This document shows, in pieces, positions 1 to 9,472 of a stretch of DNA of 10,197 bases. This stretch comes from Candidatus Brocadiaceae bacterium. Lineage in GTDB: Bacteria > Planctomycetota > MHYJ01 > JACQXL01 > CAKKQI01. The DNA is taken from positions 1 to 10,197 of the forward strand of contig CAKKQI010000089.1 in the NCBI GenBank assembly GCA_919901895.1. The letters run 5' to 3'. The notes beneath the pieces were generated by a model. That model had not been told where the DNA came from. It ran no database searches and saw nothing but the letters and a program-made list of their open reading frames with translations. The position numbers and the translations under genes were made by a program. Each line of letters begins with the position of its first letter. Position 1 is the stretch's first letter.

Positions 1-519
1 GGGGAAAAGGTTTTTTCTGATATCGCCAAAGAGTGCGGTAAGGAATACGGAAAAGATTATCTTTATCTGGGTTGGAAAGTGGGCGATTATGCTCTGGTCA
101 TCGGCATGGGCGAAGAGGGTATTTCCAAAACTTTCCCCAAAGACCATTACGGTAATTCTACCGGTGATATGGCTATCTTGCAAAATGTTGCTACCCTTAA
201 AGACATCAGTTACCTGATAGAATTAGCGGCCGGGGATACTATCGGGACCTGGTATTATTTTGGGCGATTGAAATATAACTTTAAAATGGGTGGCGGTTGT
301 ACGGGAGTGATTGCCGCCGGCTGGTACAATCTTTTGAAGATAGACTGGATTAACGGTTTTTTAGGCGGCCTGCGCGGTGCGGCGGAATATGAAACACTGA
401 TTAATAAAAAAGGGACCGCGACCGGCGGAATGGATGCCCAATCGGTTACTCATATGTTGATTATTACCCTGATTGTTTTAAGCAATATCATATTTTTTGT
501 CACGCGGAGAAATAAATAA
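1..519 (+). CDS. Membrane-anchored alpha/beta protein A1, 5' end cut by the window
   Basis: The reading frame is open from the first base, leaving the last 172 residues. It ends in one hydrophobic helix followed by the basic tail TRRNK. It is a paralog of the complete protein at 3214-4038: shared stretches in the same order include a PKD segment, TLKD, GGGCTGV/GAGCTAV, a Gly-rich LGG-AAEYETL/MGG-AAQYESL block, and the C-terminal helix with an RR-rich end. By comparison with that paralog, roughly the first 100 residues, with an N-terminal membrane helix, lie upstream. The stop codon overlaps the next start by one base (TAATG), so translation is probably coupled. Function is unknown. The soluble domain probably lies outside the cytoplasmic membrane, judged from the basic residues after the last helix. 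Confidence 0.85.
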   Translation, partial: GEKVFSDIAKECGKEYGKDYLYLGWKVGDYALVIGMGEEGISKTFPKDHYGNSTGDMAILQNVATLKDISYLIELAAGDTIGTWYYFGRLKYNFKMGGGCTGVIAAGWYNLLKIDWINGFLGGLRGAAEYETLINKKGTATGGMDAQSVTHMLIITLIVLSNIIFFVTRRNK

Positions 520-1271
520 TGGATAATACGGTTTTATTAGGGGTCTGGCTGGCCGTCGGTTTAACCTTATTTATGTATAGTTTCCTTTATAAGGATAACG
601 TGTTTTTCCGTTTCGGCGAGCATGTTTATTTAGGAATATCCATCGGATATATTATCGTGCGCGTAATTTTTAATAATTTTATCAATGACCTGTATAAACC
701 GTTGGTGGAGGACCGGGATTATATTCTGATTATTCCGGCTCTGATGGGTTTGGCCCTTTATACCAGATTTTTTACCAGGATTGCCTGGGTCAGCCGGGTG
801 ATCTTTGCTTTTATCGTGGGATTTGGCGCCGGTTTAGGCATCCCCCGGACTATTGCGGGTGGTATTTTTAAACAATTGGAAGGCGTTCTGATGCCTTTAG
901 CCGCTATTAAAGATGGTTTTTTCTTTAACGCTGATGGTAATTTTACGCTGGTCAATATTAATTCCTTAATAATTATCGTCGGGATCACCAGCGTTTTGGT
1001 CTATTTTTTCTTCTCGGTGGAACACAAAGGGGTCGTAAAAAGCGTTTCCCGGGTTGGTATTTATTTTGTGATGATTGCCTTCGGCGCATCTTTCGGTTAT
1101 ACGGTGATGGGGCGAATGTCGTTGTTAATCGGGCGATGCTATGATTTAATAGAATTCTCTTCTCCTAAATATTATTATGCCAGTATTGTTCTGTTGATAA
1201 TGCTGATCTTGGTTTTTATCATTTATGAGGTAGTGATAAAAAAGGGAGAAGTTCTAAAGACGAATGAATAA
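519..1271 (+). CDS. Polytopic membrane protein B1, unknown function
   Basis: This 250-residue protein has about seven predicted membrane helices, near residues 5-23, 37-53, 69-84, 92-110, 148-166, 179-197 and 219-241. The segments FFFSVEHKG (163-171) and SFGYTVMGR (191-199) are nearly unchanged in the paralog at 4047-4826, as are FLYKDN near residue 22, IFKQ near 116 and the YYYA before the last helix, so these are probably family signatures. The ATG overlaps the A1 stop by one base and is preceded by GGAGA at normal Shine-Dalgarno distance. It has no transporter motif that I recognise. Being paired with an A-type anchored protein twice in one operon suggests that A and B proteins form a membrane complex; this is inference. 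Confidence 0.88.
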   Translation: MDNTVLLGVWLAVGLTLFMYSFLYKDNVFFRFGEHVYLGISIGYIIVRVIFNNFINDLYKPLVEDRDYILIIPALMGLALYTRFFTRIAWVSRVIFAFIVGFGAGLGIPRTIAGGIFKQLEGVLMPLAAIKDGFFFNADGNFTLVNINSLIIIVGITSVLVYFFFSVEHKGVVKSVSRVGIYFVMIAFGASFGYTVMGRMSLLIGRCYDLIEFSSPKYYYASIVLLIMLILVFIIYEVVIKKGEVLKTNE

Positions 1272-2499
1272 GATGATGCCCTGGTTCAGAATTTTGTTTT
1301 TGGGATTGATCAGTCTGTTAGGTTTTAACAACGATATTTTTGCTCAAAACACACTAGTTTCTCCTCAAGATTTTACCGCTTTTGACACACCCAACGATGC
1401 CGGCGGAAGCGTTTCATTAACCTGGCGGGTTGTTCCGGAAAATAACAAACCGGAGGTTCCTTATCTCATCCTGGCGGCAACCGCGCCGGACGGACCCTGG
1501 TTTGAACAGACGACTCTGGTTAATCTCAAGTCAGATTACCCGCAATATTTTGGTCTAAGCGCGTCTAATAAATTATGGTCCTATTGTGAAATAACCGATT
1601 TTAAGCAGAGTCTTACGGATGACAATCCGAAACCTATTACGGCAACGACCTATTTCAAATTAGCCGTGACAGATGGAAGTAAAACGTTGGGGTTTTCAAG
1701 CGTTGTTTCCGCGATGCATCAAGGTAATTGGTTTGACGCTTCTAAGATTAATATTTTAATCTTTGTCGTTATTTTTTCTTTTGTAATTATGTTTTTCATC
1801 AGTCTGGCGCGTAAAAATCCTGATTTATTTATCAGGCGTATTCCCGGTCTTGACGCTATTGAAGAAGCCATCGGCCGGGCGACCGAGATGGGGAAACCCA
1901 TTCTTTATCTTAACGGTCTGGATGGAATGGGGTCGCTTTCGACGATTGCGGCGACCAGTATTCTTGGCAAGGTGGCCCGGAAAGTCGCTAATTATGATTC
2001 ACAAATAAAAGTTCCCTGCCGGGACCCCATTGTAATGTCGGTTTGCCAGGAAGTAGTCCGGGAGGCCTATCTGGAAGCCGGCCGGCCCGATGCTTATAAT
2101 CAGGATAATATTTTCTTTATCACCGACGACCAATTTGCTTATGCCGCGGCGGTTGATGGTCTGATGGTCCGGCACAAACCGGCGGCTAATCTTTACATGG
2201 GTTATTACTATGCCGAATCCTTGTTATTGGCCGAAACCGGCGCTGCGATCGGCGCCATCCAGATTGCCGGCACTGATTCAATTACCCAATTACCATTCTT
2301 TATTACGACCTGTGATTATACGTTAATGGGTGAGGAACTCTATGCGGCTTCAGCTTACCTTTCCAGAGAACCTCTGCAGACCGGTTCGCTGAAAGGACAG
2401 GATTTCACCAAGGGACTTATTATCCTTATATTAATACTTGGTTCACTGGCCAGTACAGCCGGGATAACTTTTTTAGTTAATTTATTTAAGACTTTCTAA
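1264..2499 (+). CDS. Signal peptide, Fn3-like and DUF6754-like membrane protein C
   Basis: This 411-residue protein begins with a signal peptide (hydrophobic residues 9-21, probable cleavage after IFA at 27). An extracytoplasmic beta-rich region follows at about 30-150, with a Fn3-like pattern (SLTWRVVP near 51, later TTYFKLAV). A membrane helix lies at about 162-181. The alpha/beta domain at about 190-385 includes PILYLNGLDGMGS, VPCRDP and FFITDDQ. A last helix spans about 384-408. From memory the alpha/beta part matches the uncharacterised DUF6754 family; I could not search to confirm. Its end (LMGEELYAASAYLSRE, then a Lys/Gly stretch and a membrane helix) parallels the ends of A1 and A2, suggesting common ancestry. 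The ATG overlaps the B1 stop by 8 bases; GGGAGA lies 14 bases upstream, and ATGs at 1273 or 1276 are possible alternatives. Confidence 0.85.
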   Translation: MNKMMPWFRILFLGLISLLGFNNDIFAQNTLVSPQDFTAFDTPNDAGGSVSLTWRVVPENNKPEVPYLILAATAPDGPWFEQTTLVNLKSDYPQYFGLSASNKLWSYCEITDFKQSLTDDNPKPITATTYFKLAVTDGSKTLGFSSVVSAMHQGNWFDASKINILIFVVIFSFVIMFFISLARKNPDLFIRRIPGLDAIEEAIGRATEMGKPILYLNGLDGMGSLSTIAATSILGKVARKVANYDSQIKVPCRDPIVMSVCQEVVREAYLEAGRPDAYNQDNIFFITDDQFAYAAAVDGLMVRHKPAANLYMGYYYAESLLLAETGAAIGAIQIAGTDSITQLPFFITTCDYTLMGEELYAASAYLSREPLQTGSLKGQDFTKGLIILILILGSLASTAGITFLVNLFKTF

Positions 2500-2501
2500 T
2501 T

Positions 2502-3209
2502 ATGATTAAACGACAATTACCATTGCTGATTGCTTTTGCCATGGGGGTAATATTTATAATCCAATTTTTTATCCCTCACCAGATATCACAAGACCTGTTG
2601 ACATGGGTTAATAAATGGTTGATGATTATCGGTGGTATTTCATTGTTATTGGGCATATACAGTCTGTTAAATTTTCATTATCTCCAGATTTTTCGGAATA
2701 AACCCGGCTGGGGATTCAGTCTAATAATGTTTTTTTCGTTCCTGATTAGCGTGGTCGTAGGATTTACTCCGTCTCTTATAAACGTAATTTTACCTTTACC
2801 GGAATCTTCGGTTCAATCGGCCGAACAAGTAAAAGAATGGTATCGTATTACCGGGCTTAAGGATGGGTCGTCATTAGATTGGATTTTCAGGCACGGCATA
2901 ACGCCGCTTTCCGCCACGATGTTTTCCATCATCGGATTTTTCATTGCCTCAGCGGCCTTTCGGGCATTCCGGGCGCGCAGTCTGGAAGCGACACTGCTTT
3001 TATTGGCCGCCGTGTTTATTATGCTTGGGCAGACGCCGTTGGGTGGGATGCTCTGGTCCGGCATCCCGGATATTATGACCTGGATTTTATCAACCCCGAA
3101 TACCGCGGCCAAACGGGCCATATTATTCGGTATTGCGATGGGGTCTATTTCATTTTCATTAAAGATTATTTTTGGTATTGAACGTGCCTATTTAGGCGGT
3201 AAAAATTGA
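2502..3209 (+). CDS. Six-helix membrane protein D, unknown function
   Basis: This 235-residue protein has about six hydrophobic helices, near 5-24, 38-57, 71-91, 135-153, 161-179 and 203-221. A polar loop of about 40 residues (95-134) lies between helices 3 and 4. The best-marked part is the second half: AFRAFRARSLEATLLLLAA (152-170), then LGQTPLG, TPNTAAKRAILFG and GIERAYLGG near the end. I have the impression of similar 'hypothetical membrane protein' sequences in other bacteria but cannot name a family. The ATG lies two bases after the C stop, with no visible Shine-Dalgarno sequence, so translation is probably coupled to C. It has no paralog in the window. Its place between the two A-B pairs suggests a part of the same envelope complex. 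Confidence 0.85.
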   Translation: MIKRQLPLLIAFAMGVIFIIQFFIPHQISQDLLTWVNKWLMIIGGISLLLGIYSLLNFHYLQIFRNKPGWGFSLIMFFSFLISVVVGFTPSLINVILPLPESSVQSAEQVKEWYRITGLKDGSSLDWIFRHGITPLSATMFSIIGFFIASAAFRAFRARSLEATLLLLAAVFIMLGQTPLGGMLWSGIPDIMTWILSTPNTAAKRAILFGIAMGSISFSLKIIFGIERAYLGGKN

Positions 3210-3213
3210 AAAC

Positions 3214-4038
3214 ATGACAAGCGAACCAAAATTCCATATCATCCGCTGGGTTATTTTCGCCTTAGTCGCGCTGGCCATTATCATCCCGGTTATAGTCAGC
3301 GAAAAAATCAAACTTCCTGATACGTCATCACGCGTGGTAAAAAATATATATGATAAAATAGAATCATTGCCGGCCGGTTCGCCCATAATTCTTTCTATAG
3401 ATTTCGACCCTTCTTCTGACGAAGAATTAAGACCGATGACCATGGCGATTTTACGACATGTTTTCAGGAAAAAACTCCGTGTTATCGGAATGACTATCTG
3501 GAGTCCTCAGTCCTCCGGTTTAATGGGCGACATTTTTACCACCGCCGCCAAAATGGAAAATAAACAGGATGGCCTTGATTATGTGATTATGCCTTTTAAA
3601 CCAGGCGGTAGTTCGGTCATTTTAAATCTCAGTCAGGATATATTTTTTACTTATCCCAAGGATTATAAAGATAAATCTACTAAAGAATTACCGGTTCTCA
3701 AAGGTATTAGAACTCTTAAAGATATGAAATATGCTATGTGTATTTCTGCTGGCAATGCCGTTGATGTTTGGATTGTTTATGGTAAAGAAAAAGGGAAAAT
3801 GCCTTTAGGCGCCGGCTGTACGGCCGTGATGGCCACTGATTATTACCCTTATCTGCAATCCGGTCAACTGGTGGGATTAATGGGGGGCATCGGCGCCGCC
3901 GCTCAATACGAGTCTTTGATTGGCGAAAAAGGGATCGCGACCGAAAGAATGAAACCGCAAACCGTCGTTCATTCTTTGATTATTATATTGATCGTAGTCG
4001 GTAATATTGTTTACTTTACCAGACGAAGAAAAGGTTGA
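3214..4038 (+). CDS. Membrane-anchored alpha/beta protein A2, unknown function
   Basis: This 274-residue protein is the complete paralog of A1. It has an N-terminal membrane helix (about 11-28), a soluble alpha/beta domain (about 50-240), and a C-terminal helix (about 251-267) ending in a basic tail TRRRKG. The soluble part starts with a beta strand, SPIILSIDFDPSSDEE (56-71), followed by alternating strands and helices as in a Rossmann-like fold. A Gly-rich region follows, with GAGCTAVMATDYYPYL (199-214) and LMGGIGAAAQYESLIGEKG (222-240). No catalytic motif of a known enzyme is visible. The start lies four bases after the D stop without a clear Shine-Dalgarno sequence. B2 follows directly, repeating the A1-B1 order, so A-B pairs were probably duplicated as a unit and then diverged. 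Confidence 0.88.
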   Translation: MTSEPKFHIIRWVIFALVALAIIIPVIVSEKIKLPDTSSRVVKNIYDKIESLPAGSPIILSIDFDPSSDEELRPMTMAILRHVFRKKLRVIGMTIWSPQSSGLMGDIFTTAAKMENKQDGLDYVIMPFKPGGSSVILNLSQDIFFTYPKDYKDKSTKELPVLKGIRTLKDMKYAMCISAGNAVDVWIVYGKEKGKMPLGAGCTAVMATDYYPYLQSGQLVGLMGGIGAAAQYESLIGEKGIATERMKPQTVVHSLIIILIVVGNIVYFTRRRKG

Positions 4039-4046
4039 TTTTTTAT

Positions 4047-4826
4047 ATGCCGGAATCAATTACAACAATGCAGATTATCGAAACGTGGTTAGCCGTCGGG
4101 TTTACCCTGATGATTTATACTTTTCTCTATAAAGATAATCCGATTTTCAAGTTGGGTGAATATATCTACGTGGGGTTAACGGCCGGTTATGCTGTCTGTT
4201 ATGCTTGGTTTACTGTTATCTGGCCTGATTTAATCTATCCGCTTTACCGGGCCTTGACCGTTTCTTTCCACATTAAACAATGGGAGAAACCGTTAGAATC
4301 TCACGAGAATCTCTGGTTGATCATCCCTTTGGTTCTCGGGATACTGATGCTCACCCGTTTTTCTTCTAAGTTTAATTGGCTTTCCCGTTATACCCTTGCT
4401 TTTATTATGGGGTCAGTTTCCGGTATGTCTATTCCGTTGGTGGTTTCAGCTAATATATTTAAACAGATGGTTCCGACACTCAATCCGTTTTGGGGGCCAG
4501 AAGTAACAATATTCCAGACGATTAATACTTGTTTAATTCTTGTCGGCGTAATCGCGGTGCTGATTTACTTTTTCTTTTCGGTTGAGCATAAAGGTGCGGT
4601 TAATAAGGTTGCTCGTTTGGGGATATTCTATATGATGGTTTCATTCGGCGCGGCTTTTGGATATACCGTCATGGCCCGAGAATCATTAGTGATTGGTCGC
4701 GTTACCAAACTTATCAAGTGGGCTTCGCCTGATTATTATTATGCAACAATTATTCTGTTATTTATAATTATTGGGTTGGTTGTTTTAACCGAGTTGTTTT
4801 CTTCCCGCGGTGAACGAACAGAATAA
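4047..4826 (+). CDS. Polytopic membrane protein B2, unknown function
   Basis: B2 is a paralog of B1 with the same helix pattern. It shares WLAVGF/L, FLYKDN, IFKQ, FFFSVEHKG, FGYTVMAR with the following SLVIGR, and SPDYYYA before the last helix. It is about 9 residues longer than B1, mainly in the loop between helices 2 and 3. I chose ATG 4047 (259 residues), which has AAAAGG 12 bases upstream. A TTG at 4035, overlapping the A2 stop, and an ATG at 4068 are possible; the latter gives an N terminus a little shorter than in B1. This is the last gene of the cluster. Its stop lies 12 bases from the guaB stop on the other strand, and no terminator hairpin is visible. Function is unknown. Confidence 0.87.
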   Translation: MPESITTMQIIETWLAVGFTLMIYTFLYKDNPIFKLGEYIYVGLTAGYAVCYAWFTVIWPDLIYPLYRALTVSFHIKQWEKPLESHENLWLIIPLVLGILMLTRFSSKFNWLSRYTLAFIMGSVSGMSIPLVVSANIFKQMVPTLNPFWGPEVTIFQTINTCLILVGVIAVLIYFFFSVEHKGAVNKVARLGIFYMMVSFGAAFGYTVMARESLVIGRVTKLIKWASPDYYYATIILLFIIIGLVVLTELFSSRGERTE

Positions 4827-4838
4827 GGGATGTGATTT

Positions 4839-6450
<1,612 letters not shown>

Positions 6451-6466
6451 TAATTTATATTTAAAA

Positions 6467-6495
6467 AGAATAACAGATAATTTTGGTCCTGTCAA
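6467..6495 (-). promoter_or_regulatory. Probable sigma70-type promoter of guaB
   Basis: On the minus strand, a perfect -35 box TTGACA (6495-6490) is followed after 17 bases by TATTCT (6472-6467). TG at one base before the -10 box gives an extended -10. The -35 box overlaps the rdgB stop codon. Transcription would start near 6460, leaving a leader of about 158 bases that contains the whole palindromic element at 6333-6450. Confidence 0.65.
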
Positions 6496-7106
6496 TAATT
6501 ACTGATTTTATTGATAAGTTTACGTATCGCCCGGGCCCGGTGGCTGATGCGGTGTTTGATTTTGATCGGTAATTGGCCAAATGTTTTTGTATAGCCGGTG
6601 GGAATAAAGAGGGGGTCATAACCGAAGCCGTTTTTTCCTTTTAATTCGGTGGCAATCCGGCCGGCGCAGGTGCCGGTCGCGCTGAAAAGAATACCTTTCT
6701 GATTAGCCAGTACCACGACACTGCGATAACGGGCCTGGCGGCGGGACGGCGGAAGACCGTTTAATTCCTTTAAAAGTTTAGCATTATTTTTCTCGTCGGT
6801 TGCTCCGGCCCCTGAATACCGGGCTGAATAAATCCCAGGTCGCCCACCCAGTGCCTTAACTTCAATTCCGGAGTCTTCAGCCAGCACCAGTTCACCCGTT
6901 AGCCTAACCGGGGTGATTCGGGCTAAAACCAATGCTTTTTTTTCGGCGTTGGCCTGATAAGTCCGGCCGGTTTCTTTTGTCGGAGGGACATGCTTGAATT
7001 GAGCGAGCGAAATAAACTTGATGGGTAAATTTTTAAAAAGCGCTTTAATTTCCCTGATTTTACCTTTATTTCTGGTTCCGATAAGAAGGCGCAGTTTACT
7101 TTTCAC
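6492..7106 (-). CDS. rdgB: RdgB/HAM1 family XTP/dITP pyrophosphatase
   Basis: This enzyme hydrolyses dITP, XTP and ITP to monophosphates and so keeps deaminated purines out of DNA and RNA. The 204-residue length is normal. Signatures are GTRNKGK (10-16), the nucleotide-binding start; LAEDSGIEVKALGGRPGIYSARY (75-97) in which Asp78 is the probable general base; FGYDPLF (161-167); and ISHRARA (187-193), the base-recognition end. The segment before SHR, QLPIKIKHR, lacks the acidic pair usually seen in the family (often ...EEKN), a mild variation. The start is GTG 7106, which puts GTRNKGK at the normal distance. It overlaps the upstream lipoprotein gene by 11 bases, and GGAAG lies about 12 bases upstream inside that gene. 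It sits near guaB, which makes the XMP precursor pool. Confidence 0.95.
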   Translation of the reverse strand: MKSKLRLLIGTRNKGKIREIKALFKNLPIKFISLAQFKHVPPTKETGRTYQANAEKKALVLARITPVRLTGELVLAEDSGIEVKALGGRPGIYSARYSGAGATDEKNNAKLLKELNGLPPSRRQARYRSVVVLANQKGILFSATGTCAGRIATELKGKNGFGYDPLFIPTGYTKTFGQLPIKIKHRISHRARAIRKLINKISNY

Positions 7107-7659
7107 GTTGCTGTATTTCTTCCGGTTTAACTTGCTCCAGCGTAATCACCGCTGGACCGGAAGAGGCGTTAAAAACCTGACGGATTACTTCGCGGAGTTC
7201 GCGAAAAACAAATTGTTCTTCCGGTTTGGTTAACTTATCCAGCGAGACGCTGCGGCTGATACCGTTTATTTCCAGCGTAATTACCTTAATCTGGAAATCC
7301 CGGCGGGTTAAGTCGGATGTTTTAAATTCACCGAGTGGCATGGCCGGTAAACGGTAAAATCCTTTCTCCTGGCAATAGGTTATTAATTGGTCCATTATTT
7401 CATCCGGGGCGATATGCACGCTGGCCGGAGCGGCTTCTTCAAAAATCTCATATAATTTTTGGCGGTGCTGTTGGTACCATTTTTGGGAAACGACAGCAAT
7501 ATAAACGCCGACGAGTTGATTGGTGCGCCTGGTTTCAGTCTGGGCGAAATAAGATATTTTTACCAGACCGACCGGCAGAGGTTTTGAGGAGATACCCTGA
7601 CAACCGAAAACGGTTAGGCCCAGATACAAACAGATGAAGATGTGTTTTTTGAATGCCAT
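7096..7659 (-). CDS. Small predicted lipoprotein, unknown function
   Basis: This 187-residue protein starts with a lipoprotein-type signal: basic KK, a hydrophobic stretch 7-18, and VFGC with Cys20 as the probable lipidated residue. The lipobox is imperfect because Phe is at -2. The rest is soluble and mixed alpha/beta, with the segments MDQLITYCQEKGFYRLPAM (about 89-107) and VITLEINGISRSVSLDKL (about 125-142). I recognise no family. Its shape, with a short beta hairpin followed by a conserved-looking 'EEQFVFRELREVIRQVF' helix, recalls small exported lipoproteins that accompany housekeeping genes, without a specific match. The ATG is six bases after the proS stop and AAGGAAG fills that gap as ribosome site. 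The end overlaps rdgB, so the three genes are one transcript. Confidence 0.82.
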   Translation of the reverse strand: MAFKKHIFICLYLGLTVFGCQGISSKPLPVGLVKISYFAQTETRRTNQLVGVYIAVVSQKWYQQHRQKLYEIFEEAAPASVHIAPDEIMDQLITYCQEKGFYRLPAMPLGEFKTSDLTRRDFQIKVITLEINGISRSVSLDKLTKPEEQFVFRELREVIRQVFNASSGPAVITLEQVKPEEIQQREK

Positions 7660-7665
7660 ACTTCC

Positions 7666-9381
7666 TTAACCGCTTATCAATCTGATGGTTTCCGTAACGG
7701 TTTCATCAAATGAAAATGATTTTTGCTCGGAACGACCGCGCTGTTTAATATCAATTAACCCTTTTTCCATCATATTTTTCCCGACCGTTAAACGAATGGG
7801 GATTCCGATTAAATCGGCGTCTTTGAATTTTATGCCGGCCGAAATATTCCGGTCATCCCAGAGTACTTCAATATTTTTGGCCTGTAAAGATTCATATAAT
7901 TTTTGCGAGGTTTCGTTTATTTTCGGTTCCTGAGGATTCACTGAGATAATAATAACTTGATAGGGAGCGATCTGGTTGGGCCAGATAATCCCGTTTTGGT
8001 CGGACGAGTTTTCAATCGCCGCAGCGATAATCCGGTTAAGACCGATGCCGTAACAGCCCATTACTACCGGATGGCTCTGCCCTTTTTCATTCAGGAAAGA
8101 AGCGCCTAAAGATTTAGAATATTTGGTGCCCAGTTTAAAGACATGGCCGATTTCAATCCCGCGGGAAATCTGCAACTGGGCGGCGCATTGCGGGCAGGGG
8201 TCGTTCTCCACGACAACGCGTAAATCGGCCAACCGCTCAACCTGGAAATCACGTTTAAGATTGGTATTAATTAAATGCGCGTCTGTTTTATTAGCACCCG
8301 TAACAAAGTTAGTCATAGAGGCGATGGCGTAATCGGCTAGTATTTTAATATTTTTTAAACCGACCGGTCCGGAAAAACCTAAAGGTCCTCCGGTTACTTT
8401 TTCAATAGTTTTAGCATCAGCCATCACAATATTTTCCGTGCCTAACAGTCGGCCGAGTTTAAAGGGATTAAGTTCATGGTCGCCCCTGATTAAAAAAGCG
8501 AACGGTTGGTTATCCACCAGATAAATAAGCGTTTTAACCATTTGGGGCGGCGGCGTTTTGAGGAATTGGCTGACCGCTTCAATGGTGGTTGTTCCGGGTG
8601 TTTTGACTTCCTGCAATGGTTGTAAATTAAGAGAGTTATTAGTTGTTTCTGGGTTCGTCGGCCGTCCGGGAATAGCCGTATTGATATTGCTGGCGTAAGT
8701 GCATTTCGGACAGGTGACGAAAAGGTCTTCGCCGGCCGGGCTGGGGACCATAAATTCATGCGACACGTCTCCGCCCATCAGACCGGTTTCGGCTTCTACG
8801 GCTTTGTATTTTAAGCCGCACCGTTCAAAAATCCGGCAATAGGCCTCATACATTTTTTGATAACTCCGGTCTAATCCTTTTTCGTCGGTGTCAAAACTGT
8901 AAGCATCTTTCATCAGGAATTCTTTACTGCGCAGGACGCCGAAGCGCGGTCTGATTTCATCCCGGAATTTGGTTTGAATCTGGTAGAGGGTGACCGGTAA
9001 CTGTCGGTAAGAAGTAATTTCATTTTTAACGAGATTGGTAACGATTTCTTCGTGGGTGGGGCCGAGGAGATTTTTTTTGCCGGTCCGATCCTGGAATTGG
9101 AAAACTAATTCGCCGAACTGCTTCAGGCGGCCGCTGGCTTCCCATATTTCAGCCGGTTGCAGGGCCGGCATCAGGATTTCCTGTGCTCCGGCCCGGTCCA
9201 TTTCTTCCCGGACAACGGTAATGACTTTATTAAGAACCTTCTGGCCTAAAGGTAAATAGATATAAGTGCCGGAGGTTAGTTTACGGATTAACCCTGCCCG
9301 GAGCATCAATTTGTGACTGACAATCTCCGCATCAGCCGGGTTCTCTTTTAATGTGGAAATGAATGCCTGTGACCACTTCAT
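7666..9381 (-). CDS. proS: Prolyl-tRNA synthetase, bacterial type
   Basis: ProS charges tRNA-Pro with proline in the cytoplasm. From ATG 9381 it has 571 residues, the normal size of the bacterial type with an inserted editing domain. Visible are the N-terminal ADAEIVSHKLMLRAGLIRKL region (about 17-35), GPTHEE (107-112), the class II motif 2 FRDEIRPRFGVLRSKEF (139-155), CPKC (224-227), the YbaK-like editing insertion (about 230-400, with VKTLIYLV around Lys283 and RGDHELN), CPQC (396-399), and motif 3 MGCYGIGLNR (441-450). The anticodon-binding domain fills about 470-571. A longer frame up to 9474 adds a hydrophobic non-conserved stretch upstream of the likely promoter and is rejected. No Shine-Dalgarno sequence is seen. 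It is first in the transcript with the lipoprotein gene and rdgB. Confidence 0.96.
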   Translation of the reverse strand: MKWSQAFISTLKENPADAEIVSHKLMLRAGLIRKLTSGTYIYLPLGQKVLNKVITVVREEMDRAGAQEILMPALQPAEIWEASGRLKQFGELVFQFQDRTGKKNLLGPTHEEIVTNLVKNEITSYRQLPVTLYQIQTKFRDEIRPRFGVLRSKEFLMKDAYSFDTDEKGLDRSYQKMYEAYCRIFERCGLKYKAVEAETGLMGGDVSHEFMVPSPAGEDLFVTCPKCTYASNINTAIPGRPTNPETTNNSLNLQPLQEVKTPGTTTIEAVSQFLKTPPPQMVKTLIYLVDNQPFAFLIRGDHELNPFKLGRLLGTENIVMADAKTIEKVTGGPLGFSGPVGLKNIKILADYAIASMTNFVTGANKTDAHLINTNLKRDFQVERLADLRVVVENDPCPQCAAQLQISRGIEIGHVFKLGTKYSKSLGASFLNEKGQSHPVVMGCYGIGLNRIIAAAIENSSDQNGIIWPNQIAPYQVIIISVNPQEPKINETSQKLYESLQAKNIEVLWDDRNISAGIKFKDADLIGIPIRLTVGKNMMEKGLIDIKQRGRSEQKSFSFDETVTETIRLISG

Positions 9382-9405
9382 AAATTTTTGTCTGCAAAAA
9401 TTTAT
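9380..9405 (-). repeat. AT-rich inverted repeat over the proS start codon
   Basis: The arms ATAAATTTTTG (9380-9390) and CAAAAATTTAT (9395-9405) are perfect 11-base reverse complements with a four-base loop. The arm nearest the gene contains two bases of the ATG. If transcription begins near 9399, only part of the upstream arm would be in the mRNA, so it may act as DNA (an operator) rather than as an RNA hairpin. Confidence 0.55.
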
Positions 9406-9433
9406 ATTATATGAATAAACGAAAATTACACAA
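9406..9433 (-). promoter_or_regulatory. Probable promoter of proS
   Basis: On the minus strand, TTGTGT (9433-9428, three of six consensus bases) is followed after 16 bases by a perfect TATAAT (9411-9406). Transcription would begin near 9399 and leave a leader of about 18 bases. The assignment rests mainly on the -10 box in AT-rich DNA. Confidence 0.5.
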
Positions 9434-9440
9434 GAAAAAT

Positions 9441-9469
9441 TTGAATAAAATGTAATTTTCATATATAAT
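9441..9469 (+). promoter_or_regulatory. Probable promoter of ruvC-purC
   Basis: TTGAAT (9441-9446, four of six consensus bases), a 17-base spacer and a perfect TATAAT (9464-9469) predict a start near 9476, about 24 bases before the ruvC ATG. It is divergent from the proS promoter, with only a few bases between the two -35 boxes, so the two transcripts may influence each other. Confidence 0.6.
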
Positions 9470-9472
9470 AAC

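Noticed and set aside
2879..3181. 100-codon open frame in another frame of gene D
   Set aside because: It has no ribosome site, and the D frame shows coherent membrane helices and operon spacing.
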